Below are positions 8,684 through 17,519 of a DNA stretch of 64,000 nt, in pieces (positions within the stretch are counted from its first letter, which is position 1; the number at the start of each line of letters is the position of its first letter). Below the pieces are notes generated by a model. That model had not been told where the DNA came from. It saw only the letters and a list, made by a program, of their open reading frames with translations, and made no database searches. The stretch spans positions 62,001 to 126,000 of the forward strand of contig NZ_AULZ01000011.1 in assembly GCF_000422545.1 (NCBI RefSeq), in the 5' to 3' direction. A program made the translations under genes and the position numbers. This stretch comes from Desulfocurvibacter africanus subsp. africanus DSM 2603 (lineage in GTDB: Bacteria; Desulfobacterota; Desulfovibrionia; Desulfovibrionales; Desulfovibrionaceae).

Positions 8684-9355
8684 TTAACAAGATGGCTCTT
8701 GCGAATGCGTCAGCCCGGACAATTCGGCATCCAAGGCTTCCAGGCGATTTTCCAGCTGGCTTCGCTCTTGCGCGATTCCCGCTTCATCGAGGCTGCGGGA
8801 AACAGCATACGGCTCTCCGAAGACTACCCGACATCTTGTAAGCGGCCAAGGAAGCTGAAATTTATCCCAGGCCTTATGAAAGATATGAGTTCTTTTCATG
8901 GAAACGCGCACCGGCATTATATGCGCCCCGGTCCTGGAGGCCAAGTGGATAGCGCCCTCCTTGACGATATGTCGGGGCCCGCGTGGACCGTCCACAGTGA
9001 TGACAATGTCATGCCCCTGCCTCTCGATGAGCCGTATGGCGGACACCAGAGCCTTGACCCCGCCCCGCGAGCTTGATCCACGTATGGTTGGTATGCCTAG
9101 GGATTCAATGATGCCTGCCAGAAGTTCCCCATCGCGGCTCTGGCTGACCATGGCCCCCACGGTAAGGCCCTTGCGGGTGGCGTACCAGACCAGGGGGAAA
9201 AGCTCGTCATGCCAGATGGCGTAAATCAATCTGCGCCCCTGGGCTGCTGCGCAATCAAGATGCTCCTGGCCGACATCCTGAAAGCGAAGAGATCGGCACC
9301 AGAGGCGATATGCCATTGAAATGGGCCTGGAGAGCTTGCTCGGATCTATGCGCAT
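8684..9355 (-). CDS. DUF374 lysophospholipid acyltransferase-like protein
   Basis: A 223-residue member of the DUF374 branch of the acyltransferase superfamily. Family marks are IYAIWHDELFPLVWY (the acyltransferase His-x4-acid motif appears as HDELFP), VSQSRDGELLAGIIESLG, RGSSSRGGVKALVSAI and ITVDGPRGPRH. Proteins of this group act on lipid A or phospholipids in some Gram-negatives; the substrate here is inferred from its place between msbA and lpxL. A GGAG site lies inside the msbA stop region six bases before the ATG, so translation is probably coupled to msbA. Confidence 0.85.
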   Translation of the reverse strand: MRIDPSKLSRPISMAYRLWCRSLRFQDVGQEHLDCAAAQGRRLIYAIWHDELFPLVWYATRKGLTVGAMVSQSRDGELLAGIIESLGIPTIRGSSSRGGVKALVSAIRLIERQGHDIVITVDGPRGPRHIVKEGAIHLASRTGAHIMPVRVSMKRTHIFHKAWDKFQLPWPLTRCRVVFGEPYAVSRSLDEAGIAQERSQLENRLEALDAELSGLTHSQEPSC

Positions 9356-9358
9356 GAA

Positions 9359-11149
9359 TCACTCCGCCAAGGCGGGTTCGGTTTCGAGCATTGCTTCGTT
9401 CCCGAACTGCATGCGGTTAAGCTTGGCATATAGCGGACAAGTTTCCAGAAGCTTGGCATGCGGCCCTTCGGCAACAACCCTGCCCTTTTGCATAACCACG
9501 ATCTTGTCGGCGGTCATGATGGTTGACAGCCGGTGCGCTATGACAATGCTTGTACGGTCCTTCATGAGGTTCTCCAGCGCCAACTGCACGATGCGTTCGG
9601 ATTCCGTATCCAGGGCGCTGGTAGCCTCGTCGAGGATGAGCAAGGGAGGGTTTTTGAGCAGGGCTCTGGCGATGGTCAGACGCTGCTTCTGACCGCCTGA
9701 TAGTTTGACTCCGCGCTCCCCAACCACCGTATCGTAACCTTCCGGAAGCTCGCTGATGAAGTCATGGGCATAGGCTGCCTTGGCCGCGCGCACGACATCC
9801 TCTTCGTCGTAGCCCACCATGCCGTAAGCGATATTGTCCCGGATGGACAGATTGAACAGGAAGGCGTCCTGAGAAACCATGCCGATGTTCATACGCAGGC
9901 TGGCCAAAGAGTATTCGTCCAGCCGCTGGCCGTTGAGGTAAATCGCCCCTTGCTGCGGTCTGTAAAACAGCGGAATAAGGTTGATGAGTGTGGTCTTTCC
10001 CGAGCCGCTGGGACCGACAATGGCCACGCGTTGGCCCGCTTTGATGCTCAAATCAACATGATTCAGGGCCGGTGCATCATTCTCGGAATAAGCGAATGAA
10101 ACATCCTTGAGTTCAAGAGCCTGGAAAGGAGTGCTGAATTGCTTGTCTCCACCCTGCTCTTCGAGCACGTCCTTGGAATCAAGAATTTCAAAGACGCGCT
10201 CGGCTCCAGCCAGGGCCTTTTGAATGTCCTGGTTGGAAGAATTGATTTTCTTAACTGGCTCGTACAAGAGAATGAGCCCGGTCATGAAGGAGAAGAACGT
10301 GCCCGGCGTGGATTCACCGGCGATGACCATTGATCCGCCATACCAGATGACCAAACCCATGCCCAAGGCGCCGATGACCTCCATGACTGGCGAGGAAAGC
10401 TCGTTATACAGGGTCTGCTTGATGACGTTCTTAACAAGCCGGTCGTTTTCCTGATCAAAGCGTTCGTTTTCTTTCTTCTCGTTGGCGAAAGCCTTGACCA
10501 CGCGTATCCCGCTGAAGATCTCCTGCAAGAAGACTGAAATGTCGGAAAGCTTCGCCTGGTTCTTGCGGCTCAGTTTGCGCAGCTTGCGTCCGAAATAGAT
10601 GAGCGGGAAGTAGGCCAGCGGCAGGACGAGCACAGCCCAGATAGCCAGAAACCAGTCGCGGTAAAAAACGACGAAGATGAGGGCGATCATGGTCAAGGCT
10701 TGCCTGAGGATCATGATCACTGAAGGCAAGCTGGAGCGGATCATGGTCACGTCCTGAATTATACGGGACATGAGCATGCCAACCTGGTTGTCTTCAAAAA
10801 AACGAAGCGGGAGTCTGATAATCTTTTGATAGAGTTCCTGGCGCAGTTTCTCCAGGACCATGTAGCCACAGTATTGCATGAGGTATTGCTGATAGAAACG
10901 CCCCGCTCCCTTGAGCAGGTAAACCGCCATGAACAGGATCGGAATAAAAATTAGGGCGGTTTTGTCCTTATTGATGAAAATCTCGTCCATGGCCGGCTTG
11001 ACCAGGAAAGCCGTGGCGCCATCGCCGGCAGCCACAAGGACCATGGCCAGCATTGAAAATGCAATACGCACCTTGAAGGCCTTGAAGTAGCTTAGCATTC
11101 TGAGGATAAGGTACTTATTCGACATGTAGGCAGGGCCTTTGCTTCCCAC
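9359..11149 (-). CDS. msbA: Lipid A flippase, ABC transporter MsbA family
   Basis: A fused membrane-ATPase half-transporter of 596 residues. The N-terminal half has six membrane segments (for example IAFSMLAMVLVAAGDGATAF and ALIFIPILFMAVYLL). The C-terminal ATPase has Walker A GPSGSGKTT, signature LSGGQKQR and Walker B LLILDEATSALD. The neighbouring lipid A acyltransferase genes support a role in moving lipid A-core across the inner membrane. The start is GTG at 11149, supported by AAGGAG five bases upstream; ATG nine codons later is the alternative. It heads the three-gene operon. Confidence 0.9.
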   Translation of the reverse strand: MGSKGPAYMSNKYLILRMLSYFKAFKVRIAFSMLAMVLVAAGDGATAFLVKPAMDEIFINKDKTALIFIPILFMAVYLLKGAGRFYQQYLMQYCGYMVLEKLRQELYQKIIRLPLRFFEDNQVGMLMSRIIQDVTMIRSSLPSVIMILRQALTMIALIFVVFYRDWFLAIWAVLVLPLAYFPLIYFGRKLRKLSRKNQAKLSDISVFLQEIFSGIRVVKAFANEKKENERFDQENDRLVKNVIKQTLYNELSSPVMEVIGALGMGLVIWYGGSMVIAGESTPGTFFSFMTGLILLYEPVKKINSSNQDIQKALAGAERVFEILDSKDVLEEQGGDKQFSTPFQALELKDVSFAYSENDAPALNHVDLSIKAGQRVAIVGPSGSGKTTLINLIPLFYRPQQGAIYLNGQRLDEYSLASLRMNIGMVSQDAFLFNLSIRDNIAYGMVGYDEEDVVRAAKAAYAHDFISELPEGYDTVVGERGVKLSGGQKQRLTIARALLKNPPLLILDEATSALDTESERIVQLALENLMKDRTSIVIAHRLSTIMTADKIVVMQKGRVVAEGPHAKLLETCPLYAKLNRMQFGNEAMLETEPALAE

Positions 11150-11325
11150 GCGGTCTCCTTAATACATGACGCTACCCTGGAGCGACGCGCCGGTCGGAGC
11201 GGCCAGCACGTTTCACAGGATTGCATCTGATTATTCTATGGAAAAAGTAATATTCTATCCGGCAATCAAATTTGACGACGTTGGCGAATTATGATCCCAA
11301 GTCAGATCTGCAAGGAGGAACACCC

Positions 11326-11958
11326 ATGCCCCATAGGCATTTGGATTGCAAGGGTCTGGCTTGTCCAGGGCCGGTTCTGGAATGCAAGCGGCTCATCGAT
11401 TCCCAACAGCCGGATTGCCTGACCGTAACCGTGGATAACGAGGCCGCCAAGGAAAATGTCAGCAGGTTTCTAAAAAATCAAGGCTACACCATCACCACGG
11501 AATCGGCTGGCGATGGAGTGTGGAGCATTGCTGGAAATCGCGTGACTTCCACTACCGGCGGGAAGCCGGATGGTTGCGCCGAGTGCGCGGTCATGCCTGA
11601 CGATGAACTTGCCCGACTCGCGCGGAAAACCGTGGTCTTTATCACTGCGGACACAATTGGCCGTGGCGATGAAACTCTGGGTAGCAAGCTCATGAAGAGT
11701 TTTCTGTCCACCCTGCCTGAACTGGGCGAGGAACTCTGGCGCGTCATCTTGCTCAACAGCGGTGTCCGGCTGACTATCCAAGACAGCCCTGTTTTAGACG
11801 AACTCAAACGCATCGAGGATTCGGGTGTGACCATCCTGGTTTGCGGCACCTGCCTTGATTTCTTCGGCCTTCTGGCTAAAAAGGCCGTAGGAGACACGAC
11901 CAATATGCTGGATGTGGTCACAAGTCTGCAATTAGCCAACAAGGTTATTCAGATCTGA
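11326..11958 (+). CDS. yedF: Sulfurtransferase-like selenium metabolism protein YedF
   Basis: Two domains are visible. The N-terminal 75 residues are a TusA/SirA-like fold with the CPxP active-site motif (DCKGLACPGPVLECKRL). The C-terminal half is a DsrE-like domain with TADTIGRGDETLGSKLMKSFL and ITILVCGTCLDFFG-type elements (here VTILVCGTCLDFFG). This two-domain form is typical of anaerobes that make selenoproteins and often sits near selD; no other selenium gene is in the window. The start at 11326 has AAGGAGG seven bases upstream. The frame opens 54 bases earlier without a ribosome site. Confidence 0.9.
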   Translation: MPHRHLDCKGLACPGPVLECKRLIDSQQPDCLTVTVDNEAAKENVSRFLKNQGYTITTESAGDGVWSIAGNRVTSTTGGKPDGCAECAVMPDDELARLARKTVVFITADTIGRGDETLGSKLMKSFLSTLPELGEELWRVILLNSGVRLTIQDSPVLDELKRIEDSGVTILVCGTCLDFFGLLAKKAVGDTTNMLDVVTSLQLANKVIQI

Positions 11959-12006
11959 GCACAGCCTCTCGTCGAAATTCGACTACACTTTCCTCTTTTC
12001 TGATAA

Positions 12007-12031
12007 GGGCCCCTTCCGATAGAAGGGGCCC
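12007..12031 (+). promoter_or_regulatory. Perfect hairpin abutting the rluB-like start codon
   Basis: GGGCCCCTTC, loop CGATA, GAAGGGGCCC: a perfect 10-bp stem with a 5-nt loop whose last base is immediately before the ATG at 12032. The right arm contains the only purine-rich ribosome-site candidate (GAAGGGG), so the folded form would hide it. No U-tract follows, so this is not a normal terminator for yedF. Confidence 0.8.
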
Positions 12032-12796
12032 ATGCGACTAAACAAAGCATTGGCCATGGCTGGGGTCTGCTCTCGACGTAAGGCAGATGAGCTTGTTTTT
12101 GCCGGTAATGTAGCTGTTAACGGCATCACAGCCTCGTCCCCTGGCATACAGGTCGATCCCCAGAATGACATCGTCACCGTGTTCGGCAAACCGGTGGCGT
12201 TTCTCCCTCAAGAGGGGCAAGCTACGGAGCATGCCTACTATATGCTGAACAAGCCAGTCGAAGTAGTGACCACTGCCAGCGATCCACAGGGCCGGCGAAC
12301 CGTGCTGGAAATCTTGCCCGAGGAGGTACGCAAGAGGCGTGTTTTTCCCGTTGGTCGTTTGGATTTCTTCTCCGAAGGCCTTCTCCTACTGACTTCCGAT
12401 GGTGACTTGACCTATCGCATGACGCACCCGCGCTATCATTTGCCTAAGGTCTATGAAGTGCTGGTTCGCGGTGAAGTGACCAGGGACAAGCTTGAGGCCA
12501 TGCGCCGGGGCATGACCTTGGCTGAAGGCGAGAAACTCGCTCCAGTGGAGGTCAAGGTTTTGGATAAACAGATGCTTGGCAAGACCCTTCTGGAATTGAC
12601 GCTCATTCAAGGCATCAATCGACAGATAAGGCGCATGTGCCGCGATTTAGGCCTTACGGTGCTCAAACTCCGACGCACCTGTGAAGGTCCGCTCTCCCTG
12701 GGCGCGCTTCCTACTGGAAAACTCAGGACCCTGACTCCCGCTGAAGTCAAGGTCCTGAAGACAGCCGTGGCCGTCGGTATTCCCGGCTCTGAATAG
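12032..12796 (+). CDS. rluB: Pseudouridine synthase, RluB/RsuA family
   Basis: The enzyme converts a uridine in rRNA to pseudouridine. An N-terminal S4 RNA-binding domain (MRLNKALAMAGVCSRRKADEL) is followed by the catalytic domain with VFPVGRLDFFSEGLLLLTSDG, which holds the active-site Asp (GRLD), and the C-terminal QGINRQIRRM block. Length 254 fits the 23S-specific RluB type better than RsuA. The start codon is directly preceded by a perfect hairpin. The stop codon abuts the stop of the convergent lolA gene, TAG next to CTA. Confidence 0.9.
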   Translation: MRLNKALAMAGVCSRRKADELVFAGNVAVNGITASSPGIQVDPQNDIVTVFGKPVAFLPQEGQATEHAYYMLNKPVEVVTTASDPQGRRTVLEILPEEVRKRRVFPVGRLDFFSEGLLLLTSDGDLTYRMTHPRYHLPKVYEVLVRGEVTRDKLEAMRRGMTLAEGEKLAPVEVKVLDKQMLGKTLLELTLIQGINRQIRRMCRDLGLTVLKLRRTCEGPLSLGALPTGKLRTLTPAEVKVLKTAVAVGIPGSE

Positions 12797-13447
12797 CTAT
12801 GAACCTGTTTGGGTATTGTCCTGCACCTCTACTCCAGACGGTGGCGTGAAGTGAAAGTAGCTTCTGGACAGAACCGGGTTGAGTTCCAGGTCGCGGAGGT
12901 TCACCTGATTAGCATTGCCATAGAAGTCCATCAGCAAGACGCTACGGATGAGGTAAGTCTTCGGGTCCAACCAGATATAGGCCAAAACTAGCGAAGGTTC
13001 AGGCTCTTTGGGATCAAGGCGGATCTTGATCAATCCGCTCTCCTCACCTTGATTAGCCACGGCGAAGTCTTCCTCAAACCGAGCTTTGCCCGAAAGAAAC
13101 CTAATCATGGTCTTGGAGTTGAGCACTTGGGCAAGAGGATACTTTATAACTAGGTTGTCATCGCTGAAATAGTCCCAGACGGCATTCTCGCCTACGATGA
13201 GCAACTCCTTCTCCGGCTCCACCGTCTCCCAGCGGATAAGGCTTGGCTGCATGAAAGCTATCGTGCCACGTCTTTTTTCTACCTCGCCAGTAGCGGCATT
13301 CGTCAGCTCTTGTGTGAACCCGGCCTTGAAGCCCTTCAAGGTTTCATACTGCTGCTGGATGCGGCGGGTGATCTCCTCACTCTGGGCGCTTGAGCTGACC
13401 ACTACCAGAATGAATACCGCTCCCAATGCTATGAAAAATCTTTTCAT
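12797..13447 (-). CDS. lolA: Outer-membrane lipoprotein carrier protein LolA
   Basis: Periplasmic chaperone carrying lipoproteins from the LolCDE complex to the outer membrane. A signal peptide (MKRFFIALGAVFILVVVSSSAQS) precedes a mature domain with YETLKGFKAGFTQEL, RGTIAFMQPSLIRWE and KFLSG/RFLSGKARFEEDF-type segments typical of LolA. Length 216 is usual. The start has AGGAG six bases upstream. It lies downstream of ftsK on the same strand but is separated by an opposite-strand gene, so it probably has its own promoter in the AT-rich gap at 13448-13545. Confidence 0.88.
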   Translation of the reverse strand: MKRFFIALGAVFILVVVSSSAQSEEITRRIQQQYETLKGFKAGFTQELTNAATGEVEKRRGTIAFMQPSLIRWETVEPEKELLIVGENAVWDYFSDDNLVIKYPLAQVLNSKTMIRFLSGKARFEEDFAVANQGEESGLIKIRLDPKEPEPSLVLAYIWLDPKTYLIRSVLLMDFYGNANQVNLRDLELNPVLSRSYFHFTPPSGVEVQDNTQTGS

Positions 13448-13551
13448 TATCGCTCCTCTTGGCTGCTGGACTAAGAGATTTCTTTATGGGTATACTTTTA
13501 TATACAATTATAGATGCGCTTTGCCACTTAAACTAATTTAAGGTAGTGTCT

Positions 13552-14016
13552 ATGCCCCTCCTGACGCAAACAGAACAGAGACGTTTCGAGGCTGACATCC
13601 TTCGGCGCGTTTTTGAAACGCTTATTGATCGTATTGGGCGTGCCGAAGCGCTTAAGGTGATTGGGGAAGCCACTCGCGACGTGGCCAGAGAGGCCGGCAA
13701 AGCCCTTGCCGAATCGTGTGACACCACTCCCAATCTGCCCCATTTCGCCACGGTGGTAAATACATGGCGAAGCGGTCGGTCCTTGGACATTGGCAAATTT
13801 GAGATTGGCTTGGATAAGATGCGAGTCGTAATCAAACGTTGCGCCCACATTGATGCATACCGTGAATTGGGCCTGCCCGACGATCTAGCTTGCCAACTGG
13901 CCTGCGTCCGCGAAGAAGCCTTTGCCGAGGGTTACTCCACGCGTCTGAGCTTCAAACGGCCCACCTCTATCTGTCAGGACAACAAGCTCTGCGAGCTCAT
14001 CTATACTTGGAAATAA
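13552..14016 (+). CDS. Possible L-2-amino-thiazoline-4-carboxylic acid hydrolase-like protein
   Basis: A 154-residue cytoplasmic protein. The final third reads CQLACVREEAFAEGYSTRLSFKRPTSICQDNKLCELIYTWK; the paired REEAFAEGY and CELIYTWK segments resemble the L-2-amino-thiazoline-4-carboxylate hydrolase-like family, which in most genomes has no tested function. The assignment rests on pattern recall, so it is moderate. The ATG at 13552 follows AAGG eight bases upstream; a GTG two codons earlier is possible. It is divergent from lolA, and its last 20 bases overlap a convergent small frame. Confidence 0.5.
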   Translation: MPLLTQTEQRRFEADILRRVFETLIDRIGRAEALKVIGEATRDVAREAGKALAESCDTTPNLPHFATVVNTWRSGRSLDIGKFEIGLDKMRVVIKRCAHIDAYRELGLPDDLACQLACVREEAFAEGYSTRLSFKRPTSICQDNKLCELIYTWK

Positions 14017-14293
14017 GGGCTTTTCCTTGGGGGAGAACTTCCTCGTGGGCCGGGATCCAATCTCCATATATAAAAAACGACAAGTCGATGCTAGAGCGTG
14101 TTACCAACTGCCTGAAGACGAAAGCACGGGAAGCAAGCAAGGCATGAAAGTCCAAATATCCAGGAGATTGCCGATCCGGCGGCATAAGCTCTTCGGCATC
14201 GAAACTCTCCCGAAATGCCCTTTCATCCCATCTTTCTGCAAAAAAAGCCAGGTAGTGTTCAACAGGCTCTGAATAGGTCGAACCGAAATTCAT
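13997..14293 (-). CDS. Hypothetical protein (98 residues)
   Basis: The frame reads MNFGSTYSEPVEHYLAFFAE and continues with normal-looking amino acid balance (DFHALLASRAFVFRQLV, DLSFFIYGDWIPAHEE) to a stop that overlaps the convergent gene's end by 20 bases. No family was recognised. It begins 48 bases after the ftsK stop on the same strand, so it could be the last gene of the aroQ-efp-ftsK run. The ribosome site is weak (GGGA). It may be real; without homologs this is uncertain. Confidence 0.4.
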   Translation of the reverse strand: MNFGSTYSEPVEHYLAFFAERWDERAFRESFDAEELMPPDRQSPGYLDFHALLASRAFVFRQLVTRSSIDLSFFIYGDWIPAHEEVLPQGKALISKYR

Positions 14294-14340
14294 CTTGATC
14301 CCGTCTTGAACACTCCGGGATCTGAACGCATTTGGATTAT

Positions 14341-16800
14341 TTACTCTCGCCCCCTGAGCACCTGCCTGGGTTTACTGCCTTCCTGGGGTCCTAGGAGGCC
14401 ATCCATCTCCATCTGCTCAATGTAGCGTGCTGCGCGGTTGAAGCCAATGCGGAAACGTCGCTGGATAAGCGATATGGAAGCCTTGCCTTGCTCGAGGACA
14501 AAATCCATGGCTTCCTGGTATACCGGATCACCATCAAGGCCTCCCGGCATTCCTTCCGCTGTTTCATTCGTGCCATCTTGTTGCCAGGCAGCGAAATCAA
14601 GCTCAAAAGATTGTGGAATTTTGGCCTTCCAGAACTCCACCACGTGCGCGATCTCATCCTCGCCTACATAGGCTCCATGCAGACGAAGAAAACTGCCTCC
14701 GCTAGGCTTGTAGAGCATGTCGCCGCGCCCGAGGAGCTTTTCAGCACCAATCGTATCCAAAATGGTCCGCGAATCGTGTTTGGACGTCACCTGGAAGGAG
14801 ATACGCGTCGGGAAGTTGGCTTTAATGAGTCCGGTGACGACATCCACCGAAGGACGCTGCGTGGCCAGGATGAGGTGAATGCCGGAAGCGCGGGCCAACT
14901 GGGCCAGACGCACGATGGCCATCTCGGCTTCCTTGGCGGCTGTCATCATGAGGTCCGCCAACTCATCGATAACAATGACCAGATATGGCATGGGCGCCAG
15001 ATCCGCCAAGTCGGGACGGGCCTCAATATTCGTCTTGGCCAGCTTCTGGTTGAACCCGTCAATATTGCGCACTCCGAGCCGGGCCATGGCCTCGTAGCGT
15101 TTCTCCATTTCGTAGACTGCCCATTCCAAGGCGTTCTTGGCCATGGCCATTTCCGTAACTACAGGATGCACCAGATGCGGCAGATCGGCATAAACCGAGA
15201 GTTCAATACGTTTAGGATCTACCAGGAGCAGCTTTACTTCGTCCGGATCGGCCTTGTAGAGCAGGCTAAGCAGGATGCCATTGAGACAGACACTCTTGCC
15301 TGCACCGGTGGCGCCCGCCACCAGCAGATGCGGCATCTTGGCCAAATCTGCCACAAAGGGCTTGCCCTGAATGTCCTTGCCCAGGGCTAACGTCAATCGG
15401 GACTTGGACGAGCTGAAATCCTCGGACTCAAAAATGTCCCGTAAGAACACCACCTCCCGGTCTTCGTTAGGAATCTCAATGCCCACGAGATCCTTACCCG
15501 GGATTGCGTTGATGCGTACTGCCATGGCTCGCAGGGCCATGGCCAAGTCATCCGAGAGGCTCGTTATACGCGTGAGTTTCACACCTGGAGCTGGCTTATA
15601 CTCGAACATGGTCACCACAGGGCCGGGCACGATGCGCTGCACTTCTCCATTGACACCAAAATCCGACAGACAGGCGGCTAAAGCCCGGGCTTTCTCCTCC
15701 AGGTCCGCCATGTTTTGGACGCTGGTGCTCCCTGTTTGTTTGGCTAACAACTCCAAGGGCGGCAGAGCAAGTGATGTGTCGATAGGTATATGCTCATCTT
15801 CAGGCTCGTCTGACTCTTCGGGCAATGGAGCTTTAGTGGCGGCTGCGGCACGCGGAGTGATCGCGCGGGAGCGTGATGCTGAACCGGAAGGCGGCTGTAC
15901 TGATGTAGCTGAACCAGACCGTTCTGCAGATCCAGCCTTGGTTTGAGGATCTTGCGGCGGCAGAAAAAGTTCTGCCGGGAACGCCAAGTCAGCTTCCCCA
16001 GCTTCCTCCTGTCCTCTTTCTGAAGGGATCAGGGGATTTCTTTTTCTTTCGTATGTATCCTCAGCCTCTTTCTCCGGCTTAAAAAGTGCGGTGAAGGAAA
16101 AGTCGCTCTTCCGTTCGGAAGTTGGAGAGGCAGGCTTAATAGGAGACGCTTCATCGACTACGGAGGTAAAGGCTACAAACTGGGCCTTTGCTGATTCCGG
16201 AGCCGAAATGGCAGGCTTTAACAATCTGTGCGGCTTGCTCTTGAATTTGCGCCGTTGCCAAACGCCCAAGGCGCGATTGTGCAGTCCGCACCCGGCCATT
16301 ACCCAGGAGATGCCCAAGGTGAGCTGGATGGAAGCCATTAGTATGAAAGACCAGACAATAAGTGCACCAAAGGGGCGCAGCAGGAATTGGGACCAGCGAT
16401 ATATCTCTTTGCCCAGCAAACCGCCGCCCGAGGTCCTCAAGATGGAAATATGCTGTATGGCCCATGGCGTATTGGCCCAGGTTATCAGGGTCAAAGTCAG
16501 CAGGAAGACGCCGAGGCCTCGCCACCACTCCATGGCCAGCCTGCGCACGAAACAGAGCGCACCCAGGTAGAGGCACAAGAACGGGACGAGAATCCCCCCG
16601 ATGCCGAAAAATTCCACGAATAAGCCCGCGGAGTGAGCGCCAAAGATACCGGCAAGGTTGCTGGCATCTCGGCTATTGCTGGAGATATAAAAAAAGCTCG
16701 GGTCCTGCGGATGATAAGAAAAAAGGCTAACGGCAAGGAAAATGCCGGAAAATATTAAGAACAGGCCGACGATTTCGCGGAAAAGCTTATTTCCGTCCGT
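14341..16800 (-). CDS. ftsK: DNA translocase FtsK/SpoIIIE
   Basis: FtsK pumps chromosomal DNA through the closing division septum. Four membrane segments at the N-terminus are followed by a charged linker, then a motor with Walker A VAGATGAGKSVCLNG and Walker B LVIVIDELADLMM, and a C-terminal winged-helix gamma domain (QRRFRIGFNRAARYIEQME). The first canonical start in frame is GTG 16617, but the frame continues upstream with REIVGLFLIFSGIFLAVSLF, clearly the first membrane helix. An AAAGGAGG site sits eight bases before an ACG at 16800 (ACG GAC GGA AAT AAG), so ACG is taken as the start, giving 819 residues. A single-base error or frameshift there is the alternative. Confidence 0.85.
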   Translation of the reverse strand, partial: TDGNKLFREIVGLFLIFSGIFLAVSLFSYHPQDPSFFYISSNSRDASNLAGIFGAHSAGLFVEFFGIGGILVPFLCLYLGALCFVRRLAMEWWRGLGVFLLTLTLITWANTPWAIQHISILRTSGGGLLGKEIYRWSQFLLRPFGALIVWSFILMASIQLTLGISWVMAGCGLHNRALGVWQRRKFKSKPHRLLKPAISAPESAKAQFVAFTSVVDEASPIKPASPTSERKSDFSFTALFKPEKEAEDTYERKRNPLIPSERGQEEAGEADLAFPAELFLPPQDPQTKAGSAERSGSATSVQPPSGSASRSRAITPRAAAATKAPLPEESDEPEDEHIPIDTSLALPPLELLAKQTGSTSVQNMADLEEKARALAACLSDFGVNGEVQRIVPGPVVTMFEYKPAPGVKLTRITSLSDDLAMALRAMAVRINAIPGKDLVGIEIPNEDREVVFLRDIFESEDFSSSKSRLTLALGKDIQGKPFVADLAKMPHLLVAGATGAGKSVCLNGILLSLLYKADPDEVKLLLVDPKRIELSVYADLPHLVHPVVTEMAMAKNALEWAVYEMEKRYEAMARLGVRNIDGFNQKLAKTNIEARPDLADLAPMPYLVIVIDELADLMMTAAKEAEMAIVRLAQLARASGIHLILATQRPSVDVVTGLIKANFPTRISFQVTSKHDSRTILDTIGAEKLLGRGDMLYKPSGGSFLRLHGAYVGEDEIAHVVEFWKAKIPQSFELDFAAWQQDGTNETAEGMPGGLDGDPVYQEAMDFVLEQGKASISLIQRRFRIGFNRAARYIEQMEMDGLLGPQEGSKPRQVLRGRE

Positions 16801-16888
16801 AGCACTACCCTCCTTTATCGGACCGATTGATGCGGATCGAGCGCGGTCGCGCGGGACATGCCTCGATTACCGGCGGAAACGCGAAACC

Positions 16889-16914
16889 GGCGGAAGCGGC
16901 TGCCCGCTTCCGCC
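16889..16914 (-). terminator. Strong hairpin downstream of efp
   Basis: GGCGGAAGCGG, loop CTGC, CCGCTTCCGCC: a perfect 11-bp stem 24 bases past the efp stop and 89 bases before the ftsK start. A T-rich but broken tail follows on the reverse strand (GGTTTCGCGTTT). It may end or attenuate efp transcription and partly insulate ftsK. Confidence 0.6.
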
Positions 16915-16937
16915 ACGACCTGCTGTCACTGAAGACC

Positions 16938-17495
16938 TTACACTCGGCTGATGTAATCTCCGGTGCGCGTATCGACCTTGATCATATCACCTTGGTTGAC
17001 GAACAGCGGAACCTTGACCTGCAAACCGGTCTCAAGCTTGGCCGGTTTGGTGGCGTTGCTCACGCGGTCGCCCTGCACGCCAGGTTCAGTTTCCACGACC
17101 TGAAGCTCCACGGAGGCAGGCAAGTCAAGGTCGAGCAACTCGCCCTTGTACAGCAGCACCTGCACTTCCTTGCCCTCTTTGACAAAGCCCCCCTTGTCAC
17201 TGAGCTTCTCCTCGTTCACATGGACTTGTTCGTATGTCTCCATATCCATGAATACAAAATCGCTGCCATCTCTGTACAGATACTGCATGGACGTGGTGGC
17301 CATGTCGGGCTTGCTGAATTTTTCGCCGGAGCGGAAAGTTTGATCGGTTACCCTGCCGTTGAGGAGGTTACGCAATTTGGTGCGCACGAATGCTCCGCCC
17401 TTGCCAGGTTTCACGTGCAGGAACTCGACAATTTCATAGGGAATATTGTCTATTTCAATCTTCAGGCCTGGCCTGAAAGAGCTGGTGGACAGCAT
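16938..17495 (-). CDS. efp: Elongation factor P
   Basis: EF-P relieves ribosome stalling at proline runs. The 185-residue protein has the three beta-barrel layout, with the modifiable lysine loop in [15 protein letters not shown] near residue 33. The loop carries lysine at the tip, the form modified by EpmA or left as is. The C-terminal block [23 protein letters not shown] is canonical. The start has GGAGG six bases upstream. It lies 24 bases after aroQ on the same strand, with ftsK following; this order suggests one operon. Confidence 0.97.
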   Translation of the reverse strand: MLSTSSFRPGLKIEIDNIPYEIVEFLHVKPGKGGAFVRTKLRNLLNGRVTDQTFRSGEKFSKPDMATTSMQYLYRDGSDFVFMDMETYEQVHVNEEKLSDKGGFVKEGKEVQVLLYKGELLDLDLPASVELQVVETEPGVQGDRVSNATKPAKLETGLQVKVPLFVNQGDMIKVDTRTGDYISRV

Positions 17496-17519
17496 GTCGC
17501 CTCCGATAAGCTTCTGAAA

